Source of the DNA: a virus
Strand: one strand, 5' to 3'
IMG/VR virus record: IMGVR_UViG_3300002180_000027
Coordinates: 1 to 40,871 of that record
DNA length: 40,871 nt
This document shows positions 29,874 to 36,721 of the stretch, piece by piece. The translations under genes and the position numbers were made by a program. The notes beneath the pieces were generated by a model. It was given only the letters and a program-made list of their open reading frames with translations. It was not told the origin of the DNA and searched no databases. Position 1 is the first letter of the stretch. Every line of letters begins with the position of its first letter.

Positions 29874-30105
29874 AAAAAACAGACCGATTAAGCGCGTCAC
29901 CCGCTAACAAACCGACTTTCACGGCATTGGGACACCACTCCCTCACAAGCAAATCACAAAGATGCTTGCACCAAGAAACCCCAATTAAGGGGCGCGTGGG
30001 AGGCTGTCAATCTCTAGGGCGTTACCCCTGCGCTATCATTATCTTATCCTCTTGTTGATGTGTTATTTAAGCAAATACGAGAGAATCATTTAACCTTGCT
30101 GATTT
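29874..30105 (-). other. Gene-poor stretch with several inverted repeats
   Basis: I see no convincing gene here. Hairpin-forming pairs are dense: CAAGCA/TGCTTG around 29946-29978, CCCC/GGGG around an AATTAA loop near 29980-29995, AGGG/CCCCT around 30015-30030, and GGGA/TCCC near 29928-29943. The minus strand carries CAGGGGTAACGCC, which recurs without one G in the other gene-free region (38617-38628). It could be a structured leader RNA or a regulatory region. No canonical tRNA can be folded. Confidence 0.4.
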
Positions 30106-30285
30106 TTATCTTTTTGTTATTTCCATAAGATGATTTGTGCGATCAATCTCTACTTCAATTTGTTGCCTCACCCCTAATCCGTGAGCAAGCTCAAGGGATA
30201 GCAACATCTCTTCAAAGGTTAGAGATTGACGCGAGCAAAGTCTCTTAGCTTGATTGAGTATATACCGCTTACTTTCATCGTTCAT
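30106..30285 (-). CDS. Small helical hypothetical protein (59 aa)
   Basis: A 59-residue frame (MNDESKRYILNQAKRLCSRQ; SLTFEEMLLSLELAHGLGVR, then QQIEVEID) with AAGG 9 nt before its ATG. It is amphipathic and all-helical with a possible HTH-like LTFEEMLLSLELAHG stretch. It directly follows the nucleotidyltransferase-like gene. Not recognised. Confidence 0.55.
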   Translation of the reverse strand: MNDESKRYILNQAKRLCSRQSLTFEEMLLSLELAHGLGVRQQIEVEIDRTNHLMEITKR

Positions 30286-30303
30286 TTTGCTTTACCTTAA
30301 TAG

Positions 30304-31137
30304 TTAAATAGTTTCTCGCTCTTCGAAATTCATCATTCGATCAACAACTTCACACAAGTATGAAGCGTCAAATTTAAAGCTTGGGTCGAGGTGTTGCTTG
30401 TCTGATATTGCGTTCATCACGGTGCCCATGTAAGCCATGTCAACGCCAACCAGTTGCTCCCTTAAAATATTCGGATCAAACAAATCCATCTCATTCAACT
30501 GTAGCGCCATCTTAATATAGTTGCCAAGGTGACAAGTCCAGTTTCTTTGTAGGAATTTTCTAGTTCTAAATATCGACGCTAAAGGGTACAAGCTTCCTTG
30601 GTACTGCAATTCTTTAGCTAAGATGCTTTCTAATGCTTTCGCGTTCGTTACAAGTCCTGCATCACGCGTCCAATAGTTTGTTGCATGAACAAAGTCATAG
30701 TTCTTATGTATTTCTTCGGGGTCGCCGTGAAAGCGAATAATTAACTGAATTTTATCGCTTAAAGTTACAGCATTAGGCGATATAAACACTGCTCTGTAGG
30801 GCTTTTTCTCACCCTCGTCACCATTATCCTCTGCAACACCATCAGACGTTACGTAAAACTCTACCCTGTCGCCTTCGGTCTTCACCTCAACGTAGGCCGC
30901 TGAACCAGTGCTGTTTAATTCGCTTGCATAATAATCCGCTACCGCTCTTGCAGTCTCGAAATTAGCAAAGTAAATATCATAGTCGTTTACAGGCTCTTGG
31001 AGAAACATTGAAGCGATACAGCCGCCGGTGACGATTGTATTTTTACGGCAGAGGTTCTGCAAATGCTCATCAGAAATTGAATCGATCCAATCATCTACTT
31101 TTTGTTTGATATTCTTTTTAATGGTTAGAGCTTTCAT
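30304..31137 (-). CDS. Nucleotidyltransferase-fold phage protein
   Basis: A 277-residue protein. TIVTGGCIASMFLQEPVNDY, then DIYF (about 34-57), is the pol-beta superfamily signature: a GG helix start and two acidic residues in D-Y-D. A third acidic strand may lie in AYVEVKTEGDRVEFYV (about 95-110). A helical half follows (IQLIIRFHGDPEEIHKNYDF, then VHATNYW; FLQRNWTCHLGNYIKMALQL). This resembles phage nucleotidyltransferase-like proteins of unknown substrate; RNA or protein nucleotidylation are options. It is coded after the recombination genes. GGAG lies about 8 nt upstream. Confidence 0.6.
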   Translation of the reverse strand: MKALTIKKNIKQKVDDWIDSISDEHLQNLCRKNTIVTGGCIASMFLQEPVNDYDIYFANFETARAVADYYASELNSTGSAAYVEVKTEGDRVEFYVTSDGVAEDNGDEGEKKPYRAVFISPNAVTLSDKIQLIIRFHGDPEEIHKNYDFVHATNYWTRDAGLVTNAKALESILAKELQYQGSLYPLASIFRTRKFLQRNWTCHLGNYIKMALQLNEMDLFDPNILREQLVGVDMAYMGTVMNAISDKQHLDPSFKFDASYLCEVVDRMMNFEERETI

Positions 31138-31151
31138 TTATTGCTCTCCAG

Positions 31152-32024
31152 TTAATAATTAATTGTGACGTTTGTTATCTCATTCTTTGCAATCGTTTGA
31201 ACGATTAATTTAGCAAGCTCATTGTTTATGCCTTCGATGTTGATTAACGCTTTCTTGGCTTGTCCACAAATCATAGAAACGTGTTTTTTATTACTCTTTA
31301 ACTTTGCTAATCTATTTAACTCTGCTTCTTTTTCGTCGATTTTAGCTTGTTTCTCTTGCTCTTGGAGTTCTTTTTGGTGATCGATTTCTCTTTGCTGTTC
31401 ATCTGTTTTTCGCTGCTTTTCTTCCTGTTCAGCTTTAATTTTTCTCAACTCATCAAGCTCTTCCTCTTGCTCTTTGCGCTGCTTGTCGTCAGCTTCCTGC
31501 TGAATAACTCTTCTAAGCTCAACCTGTAAAGCATCTAGAACACGATTTCTTTCTAAAGCGGCGTCTCTTGAAAACTCTGCAAAAGTCGCCTTGTCCGAAC
31601 AATCAATTTCTTCAACCTGTTCAATCCATTCAGAGATTGTTTCAGATGTTCCAGTTCTAGCCATATCAATAAAAACAGTCATTCCGTCGATCATTGCCAA
31701 AATCTTAGCAACCCTTCCCTCTTCAATCCGTTTATTTTCTGCATCGATTGACTTATAGGCCAGTTTTAACGGATCTTCTATTTTTGCTATCGCTATTTGA
31801 ATGCGTTTTGCCTCATCGTCGATCGCTCGGCATTTCTCAAGGGCTGGGCCTTTTATTTCTTTTCGCTTGGCCTCTAGGGCTATTCTGTATTTGCCAACCG
31901 CCTTAGCTCCAACCTTGCATGCTTTGTATCCTTCTTTGGTATTTGCGTCAGGCACGTCTTTATATTGAGTGGATAGCTCGTTTAGAGCCTCTACGACGAA
32001 TGAATATTCTGTTATTTGACTCAT
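31152..32024 (-). CDS. Coiled-coil recombination-associated protein (DUF1351-like)
   Basis: A 290-residue, highly charged protein. Residues 20-115 form helices with EAKRKEIKGPALEKCRAIDD, typical of phage DUF1351-like partners of annealing proteins. Residues about 170-245 are a long E/K/Q coiled coil. The last 50 residues (HVSMICGQAKKALINIEGIN; KLIVQTIAKNEITNVTINY) form a conserved C-terminal domain. It overlaps the annealing-protein gene upstream (ATGA), so it is probably a co-expressed partner. The exact role is unknown. Confidence 0.55.
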   Translation of the reverse strand: MSQITEYSFVVEALNELSTQYKDVPDANTKEGYKACKVGAKAVGKYRIALEAKRKEIKGPALEKCRAIDDEAKRIQIAIAKIEDPLKLAYKSIDAENKRIEEGRVAKILAMIDGMTVFIDMARTGTSETISEWIEQVEEIDCSDKATFAEFSRDAALERNRVLDALQVELRRVIQQEADDKQRKEQEEELDELRKIKAEQEEKQRKTDEQQREIDHQKELQEQEKQAKIDEKEAELNRLAKLKSNKKHVSMICGQAKKALINIEGINNELAKLIVQTIAKNEITNVTINY

Positions 32025-32791
32025 GCTAATTTTCCTTTTCGGTTGGTTGCTGATTCAGTTAAAGCGTCTACCATAGGTTGAGATTCGATATTAAGTTTTT
32101 TGCACTCGCGCCTAATATGCGAAACGTCTGATTTATAAAGCCCGTTAACCGCTGGTACGGTTGTTGCCGCTTCATACGTTTTTCTGGCATCAACCATGTA
32201 ACGGGATAGATTGTCTTTTATCGTTTTTTCTTTATCTTCCTGCTCCTTTTCTTCTTCTTGTTGAGACTTTAATTCAAGTTCCTGTTTATAGGTGATGTCG
32301 TCGAACTGCCCCAAATGAATATCAGCACCAATACCAAGCATTGATAAACACTTTTTAATCGCGTCTGTTAGTGATTTTTTAGGAGCCTCATCGTCTTGGT
32401 ACGGCCCCCATCTTGACTTCATAACAAATGGGGTATGGCCAAAATGAGGTATTTCTCCCTTTTGGTCGCCCAACCTATACCAGAGCTTAATTTTTATGGT
32501 GTGTGTAATTATGTTATGCTCAAAGTCAACTATTTTTTTATTGATGCTTGTAGAATATTTAAGAAGCGCGCCTTCATCATATCGTTCTTCTAATATATCC
32601 CAACCCCACCCCAACCCACACGGACCAAAAACCTCTGTAGCTCTCATGGCGCAATACATACCATTGATAGAGGTTAGATTATTTAATCCTGGCTTTGTCC
32701 ATTTGGGGTTTGTCTCCTTGACTGAATCCCATAATTCCATATTTTTATGGTTATTTTTATTTCTCTCTACCACTTCATCAATAACACTCAT
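32021..32791 (-). CDS. Rad52-family-like single-strand annealing protein
   Basis: A 256-residue protein. The N-terminal half shows WDSVKETNPKWTKPG, LTSINGMYCAMRATEVFGPC, GLGWGWDILEE and KKSLTDAIKKCLSMLGIGAD, then IHLGQFDD. This matches phage Rad52/22-type recombinases ('ATExFGPxGxGWG', 'xxTDAxKKALSxLGxGAD'). The C-terminal part is a linker rich in E/K and a helical domain, a typical SSB-interaction tail. It would anneal complementary ssDNA during replication and repair. No matching exonuclease gene is seen nearby. It overlaps neighbours on both sides. Confidence 0.7.
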   Translation of the reverse strand: MSVIDEVVERNKNNHKNMELWDSVKETNPKWTKPGLNNLTSINGMYCAMRATEVFGPCGLGWGWDILEERYDEGALLKYSTSINKKIVDFEHNIITHTIKIKLWYRLGDQKGEIPHFGHTPFVMKSRWGPYQDDEAPKKSLTDAIKKCLSMLGIGADIHLGQFDDITYKQELELKSQQEEEKEQEDKEKTIKDNLSRYMVDARKTYEAATTVPAVNGLYKSDVSHIRRECKKLNIESQPMVDALTESATNRKGKLA

Positions 32792-32913
32792 AACCCAAAC
32801 CCATCCAATATTGAATCAACAGACATAAACGTAAACGCCAAGCAAATGATAAATGAGATTTTTACTAGCCTCCAAGCCGCTCGGTTGTATTCTGCCTTCT
32901 TTTGTCTATTCAT
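32788..32913 (-). CDS. Small single-TM membrane protein (41 aa)
   Basis: A 41-residue frame: basic N-terminus (MNRQKKAEYNRAAWRLVK), one TM segment (ISFIICLAFTFMSV) and a short tail. The ATG follows the upstream TAA directly, with AGGA about 8 nt before, and the stop overlaps the annealing-protein start as ATGA. The positive-inside rule puts the N-terminus in the cytoplasm. Unknown function. Confidence 0.6.
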   Translation of the reverse strand: MNRQKKAEYNRAAWRLVKISFIICLAFTFMSVDSILDGFGL

Positions 32914-33546
32914 TTACCTATCCTCAGCCAGCATCAATATAAAATCTTTTGACTTTTCCCATAAATCAGCAGACACCTCTCCATCCATTTCTATTAGCTT
33001 CTTTCTACTTATTTTAGACCACTGTTTTATTGTTAGCTGTTTACAGCCTATTTTAATATGGTTATCCGTGATTGTTACATGGTAGTGGTTTGAACTTATC
33101 GTTAATACTTTTGAGGTAGCTTTAGCATTGCCAGACACCCGAGCATTGCCAGACACCCAAGCATTGCCAGACACCCAAGCATTGCCATACACCCAAGCAT
33201 TGCCATACACCCAAGCATTGCCAGACACCAGAACATTGCCAGACACCCGAGCATTGCCAGACACCCGAGCATTGCCATACACCCAAGCATTGCCATACAC
33301 CAGAACATTGCCAGACACCAGAGCATTGCCAGACACCAGAGCATTGCCATACACCCAAGCATTGCCAGACACCCGAGCATTGCCAGACACCCAAGCATTG
33401 CCAGACTGACTTAAATTACTCTCAGATTCTAACCACCCACCAACATCACCCACTGAAACAGATAAAAACGCTGTAACGCAAACTATCTGCCTTAAGGTAA
33501 TACCTGCAACAATTTTTTCTTTTCCGTTAAACTTGTACTTATTCAT
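32914..33546 (-). CDS. NAxVxG hexapeptide-repeat (beta-helix-like) phage protein
   Basis: A 210-residue protein when started at the ATG at 33546 (GGAG 8 nt upstream, overlapping the previous stop). Residues 1-45 (NKYKFNGKEKIVAGITLRQI; DVGGWLESESNLSQ) are a conserved phage cap. About 16 hexapeptide units [SY]GNA[WRLV]V follow (about 48-140), forming a regular coil or small beta solenoid. The C-terminal domain (HYHVTITDNHIKIGCKQLTI, then KQW) is also conserved. The function is unknown. The 18-bp DNA repeat makes copy-number change by slippage likely. Longer non-ATG N-terminal extensions overlap the upstream gene and are unlikely. Confidence 0.65.
   Translation of the reverse strand: MNKYKFNGKEKIVAGITLRQIVCVTAFLSVSVGDVGGWLESESNLSQSGNAWVSGNARVSGNAWVYGNALVSGNALVSGNVLVYGNAWVYGNARVSGNARVSGNVLVSGNAWVYGNAWVYGNAWVSGNAWVSGNARVSGNAKATSKVLTISSNHYHVTITDNHIKIGCKQLTIKQWSKISRKKLIEMDGEVSADLWEKSKDFILMLAEDR
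33124..33406 (-). repeat. 18-bp tandem repeat, 15 full copies plus a partial one
   Basis: On the plus strand the unit is agcattgcca[g/t]acacc[c/a][g/a], repeated 15 times and ending in a 13-nt sixteenth copy. Variation is confined to three positions, which change S/Y and W/R/L in the hexapeptide. The period keeps long open frames on both strands; those other frames are repeat artefacts, not genes. Confidence 0.9.
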
Positions 33547-33896
33547 TGATTTAGCTCCGACTGTCTGTGGTGAATATCCATACAATCTTCTGGCTCCACT
33601 TCCATTGCGTTGACCGCTTCGATATCTTCTATTTCTTCGAGAGCCTCTTCTATACAAGCGTTTATCTTGATTTTAACGTGTTTATTAATAACATCCTCCA
33701 TGCATTCATCTACTGCATACGCATCAATAAAATCACCAGTATCTACCATTCCACATAAATCACTTTTTATATGTTCGTAGCCTTCATCCAAATCGCCGGT
33801 AAGTAATTTTAAAAACTCTTGTGCCTTAGTAATTGATAGATTTGGCTGATACTCACCATCTTTAACAAACTGTTGGAATTTATCGAGCTTTCTCAT
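33543..33896 (-). CDS. Acidic hypothetical protein
   Basis: A 117-residue, strongly acidic helical protein (KAQEFLKLLTGDLDEGYEHI; CIEEALEEIEDIEAVNAMEV). It is the first gene behind the divergent promoter at 33941-33968 and is coupled to the repeat protein by an ATGA overlap. Acidic early phage proteins sometimes mimic DNA, but nothing specific is seen. GAGG-type Shine-Dalgarno (AGAGGAAAG) sits close to the ATG. Confidence 0.55.
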   Translation of the reverse strand: MRKLDKFQQFVKDGEYQPNLSITKAQEFLKLLTGDLDEGYEHIKSDLCGMVDTGDFIDAYAVDECMEDVINKHVKIKINACIEEALEEIEDIEAVNAMEVEPEDCMDIHHRQSELNQ

Positions 33897-33940
33897 TTTC
33901 CTTTCCTCTTATTAATTACTTAACTTTCTAGCTTGAATCT

Positions 33941-33968
33941 AATATACTATCTTTGAAACATATTACAA
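33941..33968 (-). promoter_or_regulatory. Promoter of the recombination operon
   Basis: On the minus strand TTGTAA (33963-33968), 16 nt, TATATT (33941-33946), 45 nt before the 33896 start. The -35 box lies inside the first copy of the 22-bp direct repeat, so a protein bound there would block RNA polymerase. Confidence 0.5.
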
Positions 33969-34004
33969 GTATATTTTAAACTTATTACAAGTATATTTTA
34001 AACT
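33961..34004. repeat. Perfect 22-bp direct repeat, probable operator
   Basis: Two adjoining identical copies of tattacaagtatattttaaac plus t. A 22-bp spacing (about two helical turns) puts both copies on one DNA face, as expected for cooperative binding by RHH dimers. It lies between the divergent genes at 33896 (minus) and 34023 (plus). Confidence 0.65.
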
Positions 34005-34022
34005 TATTTAATCGGAGTGAAT

Positions 34023-34175
34023 ATGAGCAACCCAGGAAATATAAAATTAGAAGTGCCGACCAATAAACAACTAAACGAGATATCAAGAAAACGGTATGCT
34101 GATAATAATTTAATTTGGCGTAAAAAAGACATTATCGCTGAATTAGTAGCTAAGGCTTATAAAAGGGAGTTATAA
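34023..34175 (+). CDS. Plus-strand ribbon-helix-helix (CopG-like) regulator
   Basis: A 50-residue frame, one of only two convincing plus-strand genes. NIKLEVP forms the ribbon strand, TNKQLNEISRKRYADNN helix A and RKKDIIAELVAKAYKREL helix B, the standard CopG/MetJ order. GGAG lies about 5 nt before the ATG. It is divergent from the recombination operon across a direct-repeat operator, and its end converges with the 34180-34785 methyltransferase gene. Autorepression plus repression of the 33.9-30.3 kb operon is the likely role. Confidence 0.65.
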   Translation: MSNPGNIKLEVPTNKQLNEISRKRYADNNLIWRKKDIIAELVAKAYKREL

Positions 34176-34179
34176 CAGC

Positions 34180-34785
34180 TTACCCCCATTGATCGGCCAT
34201 GGCTTTACTAATTCCAGGATAGAATTTTGATCGCTCTTTTCCACTGCCACCACCTAACCAGTGTATCCGGCTATACTTCTTGCCATCACTTGAAATAATA
34301 TATTCTGGCTCTACCCATGTTTTTTCGTTAAACATATCTGATTGGGGGAAGTGTTCTAGTTTGGGTAGATTCTTTAACCATAAACAGGTTGCTTTAGGTT
34401 CTGGATCACCAAAGTAGTAAGGGTGAATGATTTGGTCGGGCTTTCTATATAGGTTACTCATTATCCCTATTGGGTTTTCCATGGCTATTTTTGGAATAGG
34501 CGCATTAACTAATTTCATAAAGAAGTCGATTGAGGCTTGCTGCCTACCGTCTTTTATCTTTTTTTCAAACCATGCTGCGCCACTAACCGCTAAATCTGTG
34601 CAAGGGGGAAAGGCTATCATCATATCCCAGTTATCGTTTATTATTTCTAATACATCGCCTTTAATGTGCCACCAAGGCTTCCCGCCGCTGCAATCCTGGA
34701 TATCACAGCTATAAGCTTCATGGCCTCTTCGCCTAAACTCCTTACAAACAGCTTGAGACTCTTCGCAGGCCAAAATAACCCTCAT
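34180..34785 (-). CDS. C5-cytosine-methyltransferase-like protein
   Basis: A 201-residue protein. MRVILACEESQAVCKEF (motif I region), SCDI (motif II acidic), AFPPCTDLAVSGA with the PPC catalytic-type cysteine (about 58-70) and AMENPIGIMS (motif VI, ENP rather than ENV) follow a short phage 'DNA cytosine methyltransferase' family. The target-recognition and C-terminal motifs of full C5 enzymes are missing or reduced, so activity is uncertain. It could protect phage DNA against restriction. It is coupled to the 53-aa gene by ATGA. Confidence 0.65.
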   Translation of the reverse strand: MRVILACEESQAVCKEFRRRGHEAYSCDIQDCSGGKPWWHIKGDVLEIINDNWDMMIAFPPCTDLAVSGAAWFEKKIKDGRQQASIDFFMKLVNAPIPKIAMENPIGIMSNLYRKPDQIIHPYYFGDPEPKATCLWLKNLPKLEHFPQSDMFNEKTWVEPEYIISSDGKKYSRIHWLGGGSGKERSKFYPGISKAMADQWG

Positions 34786-34943
34786 AACACCTCTCTATCA
34801 TTAACCTGGTTAACCGCTTTAACAAATCCGCGCCTTCTGTTTGTTGGTAAGCTGTCACACCAGCTTCTTGCATGTTGGTATCTGATATCTTTAAATAGAT
34901 AGTTATGCCAAGCTTGTTTGTTTTCTTTGAAGTGGTCGATCAA
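34782..34943 (-). CDS. Small basic protein between the methyltransferases, TTG start (53 aa)
   Basis: A 53-residue frame with a TTG start that overlaps the upstream TGA (TTGA) and has AAAAGG 7 nt upstream. The stop overlaps the next ATG (ATGA). Sequence includes MIDHFKENKQAWHNYLFKDI and SWCDSLPTNRRRGFVKAVNQ. Its place between two DNA methyltransferases suggests a linked role, for example a modulator, but no family is recognised. Confidence 0.55.
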   Translation of the reverse strand: MIDHFKENKQAWHNYLFKDIRYQHARSWCDSLPTNRRRGFVKAVNQVNDREVL

Positions 34944-35566
34944 AACATGGCCTTTTGGCGTGTCTGGTCGTTAAATCTAGCTTTGCCAGCTTCAAAATAA
35001 TCCTTATCTAATTCACACCCCACAAAGTCAAAACCCCCGTAATAGGCTGCTATAGCGCTTGAACCGCTGCCAAGATGGGTATCCAGCACTCTGTCGCCAG
35101 CAGTCGCAAAGTTAGCCAATAGCCAGTCGTACAACTCTATAGGCTTTTGAGGTATATGTATTTTCTTCTCTGCACTAGTGCAGCCTTGCAAATTTCCATA
35201 ATACTTAAAACTAAAACACTTAGCCGGTTGCTTGAATGATGTCCATGCTAATTCCCCGTCTGAAAAATTAGGGACTGGATTTTGCTTATGCCAGAAAATA
35301 AAGCATTGCGTCGGTGGTAGTGGGAAATAATTACCACCCCATATAATGCGATTAACGCTAACCCTTTCAAGCTCATTAAAGTATTCTTGGTTGGGTATTG
35401 CATTATCCCAATCCCTCGGTCTATTCATCGCAAATCTGCCGTCTTTTCTTGGTCGCTCTTTAGCCATACCGAGGCCATAAGGCGGATCGACAATAGCTAA
35501 ATCAAAAGCGTTATCTTCTAGCGTTTTCATGTAAGTCATGCAATTTATATTTAATAATTCAATCAT
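34940..35566 (-). CDS. DNA adenine (N6/N4) methyltransferase, beta class
   Basis: A 208-residue protein. DPPYG (27-31) is the catalytic motif IV, and VLDTHLGSGSSAIAA (about 160-174) followed by FVGCELDKDYFE is the SAM-binding motif I/II. Motif IV preceding motif I defines the beta order. The central HIPQKPIELYDWLL helix is typical of phage adenine methyltransferases. It probably protects phage DNA from host restriction; no partner nuclease is coded nearby. AGG lies 9 nt before the ATG. Confidence 0.85.
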   Translation of the reverse strand: MIELLNINCMTYMKTLEDNAFDLAIVDPPYGLGMAKERPRKDGRFAMNRPRDWDNAIPNQEYFNELERVSVNRIIWGGNYFPLPPTQCFIFWHKQNPVPNFSDGELAWTSFKQPAKCFSFKYYGNLQGCTSAEKKIHIPQKPIELYDWLLANFATAGDRVLDTHLGSGSSAIAAYYGGFDFVGCELDKDYFEAGKARFNDQTRQKAMF

Positions 35567-35568
35567 TT

Positions 35569-35793
35569 CTATTTGCCTGGCTTAACTAAAGTTGCTTTCT
35601 CGCACATTAAAACCTTTGTAACTGGCATTCTATGCGGCTTGTATGGTGCGCACGCTTCAACATCAGCCTTTAATTGCTCGTCTATTGCAGCTTGTCCGGT
35701 TGTTTCGTTCCACCAAGGCTTTAACGCAGAAAGCAAAGTTAAGAAGAAACCTAGAAAGAACAGGAAGAGGATTGTTTTTATTAGGTTATCCAT
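35569..35793 (-). CDS. Single-TM membrane protein
   Basis: A 74-residue protein when started at the ATG at 35793, which overlaps the upstream stop and has AAGGAG about 10 nt before. One TM helix (IKTILFLFFLGFFLTLLSAL, residues 5-24) precedes a roughly 50-residue domain with two cysteines (EACAPYKPHRMPVTKVLMCE), probably periplasmic. Unknown function. Confidence 0.55.
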   Translation of the reverse strand: MDNLIKTILFLFFLGFFLTLLSALKPWWNETTGQAAIDEQLKADVEACAPYKPHRMPVTKVLMCEKATLVKPGK

Positions 35794-35983
35794 GATTGCA
35801 GAACTCCTTCGTCTCATCGATTAGTTTTTGGAGGTCGTGCGGTGTTAATAACTTATCTAAAGCTATCAACTCTTCTAGCTTACTAATGGGGATTGAGTTT
35901 TTTATAAATTCATTTTGTTTGGCTATTAAGTCACTAGCATCCTTTAACAATATCACTATTTTATTTTTATCTGTAGCTTTCAT
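35786..35983 (-). CDS. Small helical hypothetical protein
   Basis: A 65-residue, all-helical protein (KIVILLKDASDLIAKQNEFI; ISKLEELIALDKLLTPHDLQ). AGGAG lies 9 nt before the ATG. Not recognised. It is coupled to the TM gene downstream. Confidence 0.5.
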   Translation of the reverse strand: MKATDKNKIVILLKDASDLIAKQNEFIKNSIPISKLEELIALDKLLTPHDLQKLIDETKEFCNHG

Positions 35984-36039
35984 CCTCCTTCACTCCTATC
36001 TGTTTGAGTCGTACCAAGAAATAACCTCAACTTGAATTG

Positions 36040-36149
36040 TTAAATTAAGTCTTCTAAATCTATCCAATCGCCATCTATTTTTCAGTGATTGTTATTTCTT
36101 CGTGCTGGCCTCTCGGTATCTTTTCCCAAGCTTTAAATTCTATACTCAT
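36040..36149 (-). pseudogene. RNA-ligase N-terminal remnant with a -1 frame break
   Basis: An ATG with AGAGGA 7 nt upstream opens MSIEFKAWEKIPRGQHEEIT, then ITEK and a TAG (36075). In the -1 frame the same run reads ITEK-IDG, so the whole gives the TEKxDG nucleotidyl-transfer motif and preceding helix of phage RNA ligases. It continues WIDLEDLI and stops at 36040. A full ligase needs hundreds more residues, so this is a short vestige or, less likely, a 36-residue product of slippage at AAAAA. Confidence 0.45.
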
Positions 36150-36179
36150 TTTTGTTTCCTCTCTTGGTTTATTGGTTGG

Positions 36180-36473
36180 TTAAATAGGCGGTAATGCTGG
36201 ATATACTGACGTTAGGCCGTCTTTAGATGGTTTCGGCGTTCCAAATTCTTTAAACTCGTACCATCTAGAACCATCATCATAACTAACTTGATAGTTATTA
36301 CCGTCGACGCCGATAACTTGAGAGTAAAACCAGCTAATTACTTGATCATCTTTACCTGTAAAGTCGCTAGGGTGGTCGCCTCCCCAATCTAACGCGATAA
36401 AATCACCCTTAAGTGGTTTATCTGGAAGTAATATCATAGCGTTAACCATATTTAATAAACCTACCGCACTCAT
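36180..36473 (-). CDS. Hypothetical protein
   Basis: A 97-residue protein. LLPDKPLKGDFIALDWGGDH and WFYSQVIGVDGNNYQVSYDD, then GSRWYEF, suggest a small beta-barrel (SH3/Tudor-like) fold. The ATG overlaps the upstream stop (ATGA). Not recognised. Confidence 0.5.
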   Translation of the reverse strand: MSAVGLLNMVNAMILLPDKPLKGDFIALDWGGDHPSDFTGKDDQVISWFYSQVIGVDGNNYQVSYDDGSRWYEFKEFGTPKPSKDGLTSVYPALPPI

Positions 36474-36667
36474 TTTGTTAGCACCCTTTGATCTTTGGTT
36501 GTTTCGGCCCTTTCAAGATAAGCTTTAATAGCGCCCCATGTTGACTCATAATAACCGTGTTTATGGGTTTCCCCATTCTCTTCCCAGTATTGCCAGAAAG
36601 CATCACAAGCCTCGTGCGACAATGGAAAATTGTTTGATAGCGAGCTTTCTTTCACTCTATTCTCCAA
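36470..36667 (-). CDS. Small hypothetical protein
   Basis: A 65-residue acidic protein with SHEACDAFWQYWEENGETHK and STWGAIKAYLERAE, rich in W and H. It is not recognised. The 54-nt gap upstream holds only a short GGTC/GACC inverted repeat. Confidence 0.5.
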   Translation of the reverse strand: MENRVKESSLSNNFPLSHEACDAFWQYWEENGETHKHGYYESTWGAIKAYLERAETTKDQRVLTK

Positions 36668-36721
36668 GATTTAAATATAACGGTCACTAGACCTTGTGTT
36701 GATCCCCTTTTTCTAGATTGG

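Noticed and set aside
29740-29900. tRNA-like pieces on the minus strand (T-arm-like GGTGAAATTCC, anticodon-arm-like CACCGGTCTTCACGCGGTG)
   Set aside because: The parts cannot be combined into a cloverleaf: the anticodon stem has a G-G mismatch and wrong loop, the variable region would be about 30 nt, and no acceptor stem pairs.
33124-33406. CRISPR array
   Set aside because: The repeats are contiguous 18-bp units without spacers and lie inside a coding frame.
33102-33409. Long open frames on both strands across the 18-bp repeat
   Set aside because: They arise because the 18-bp period keeps every frame open. Only the frame continuous with conserved N- and C-terminal domains (32914-33546) is a gene.
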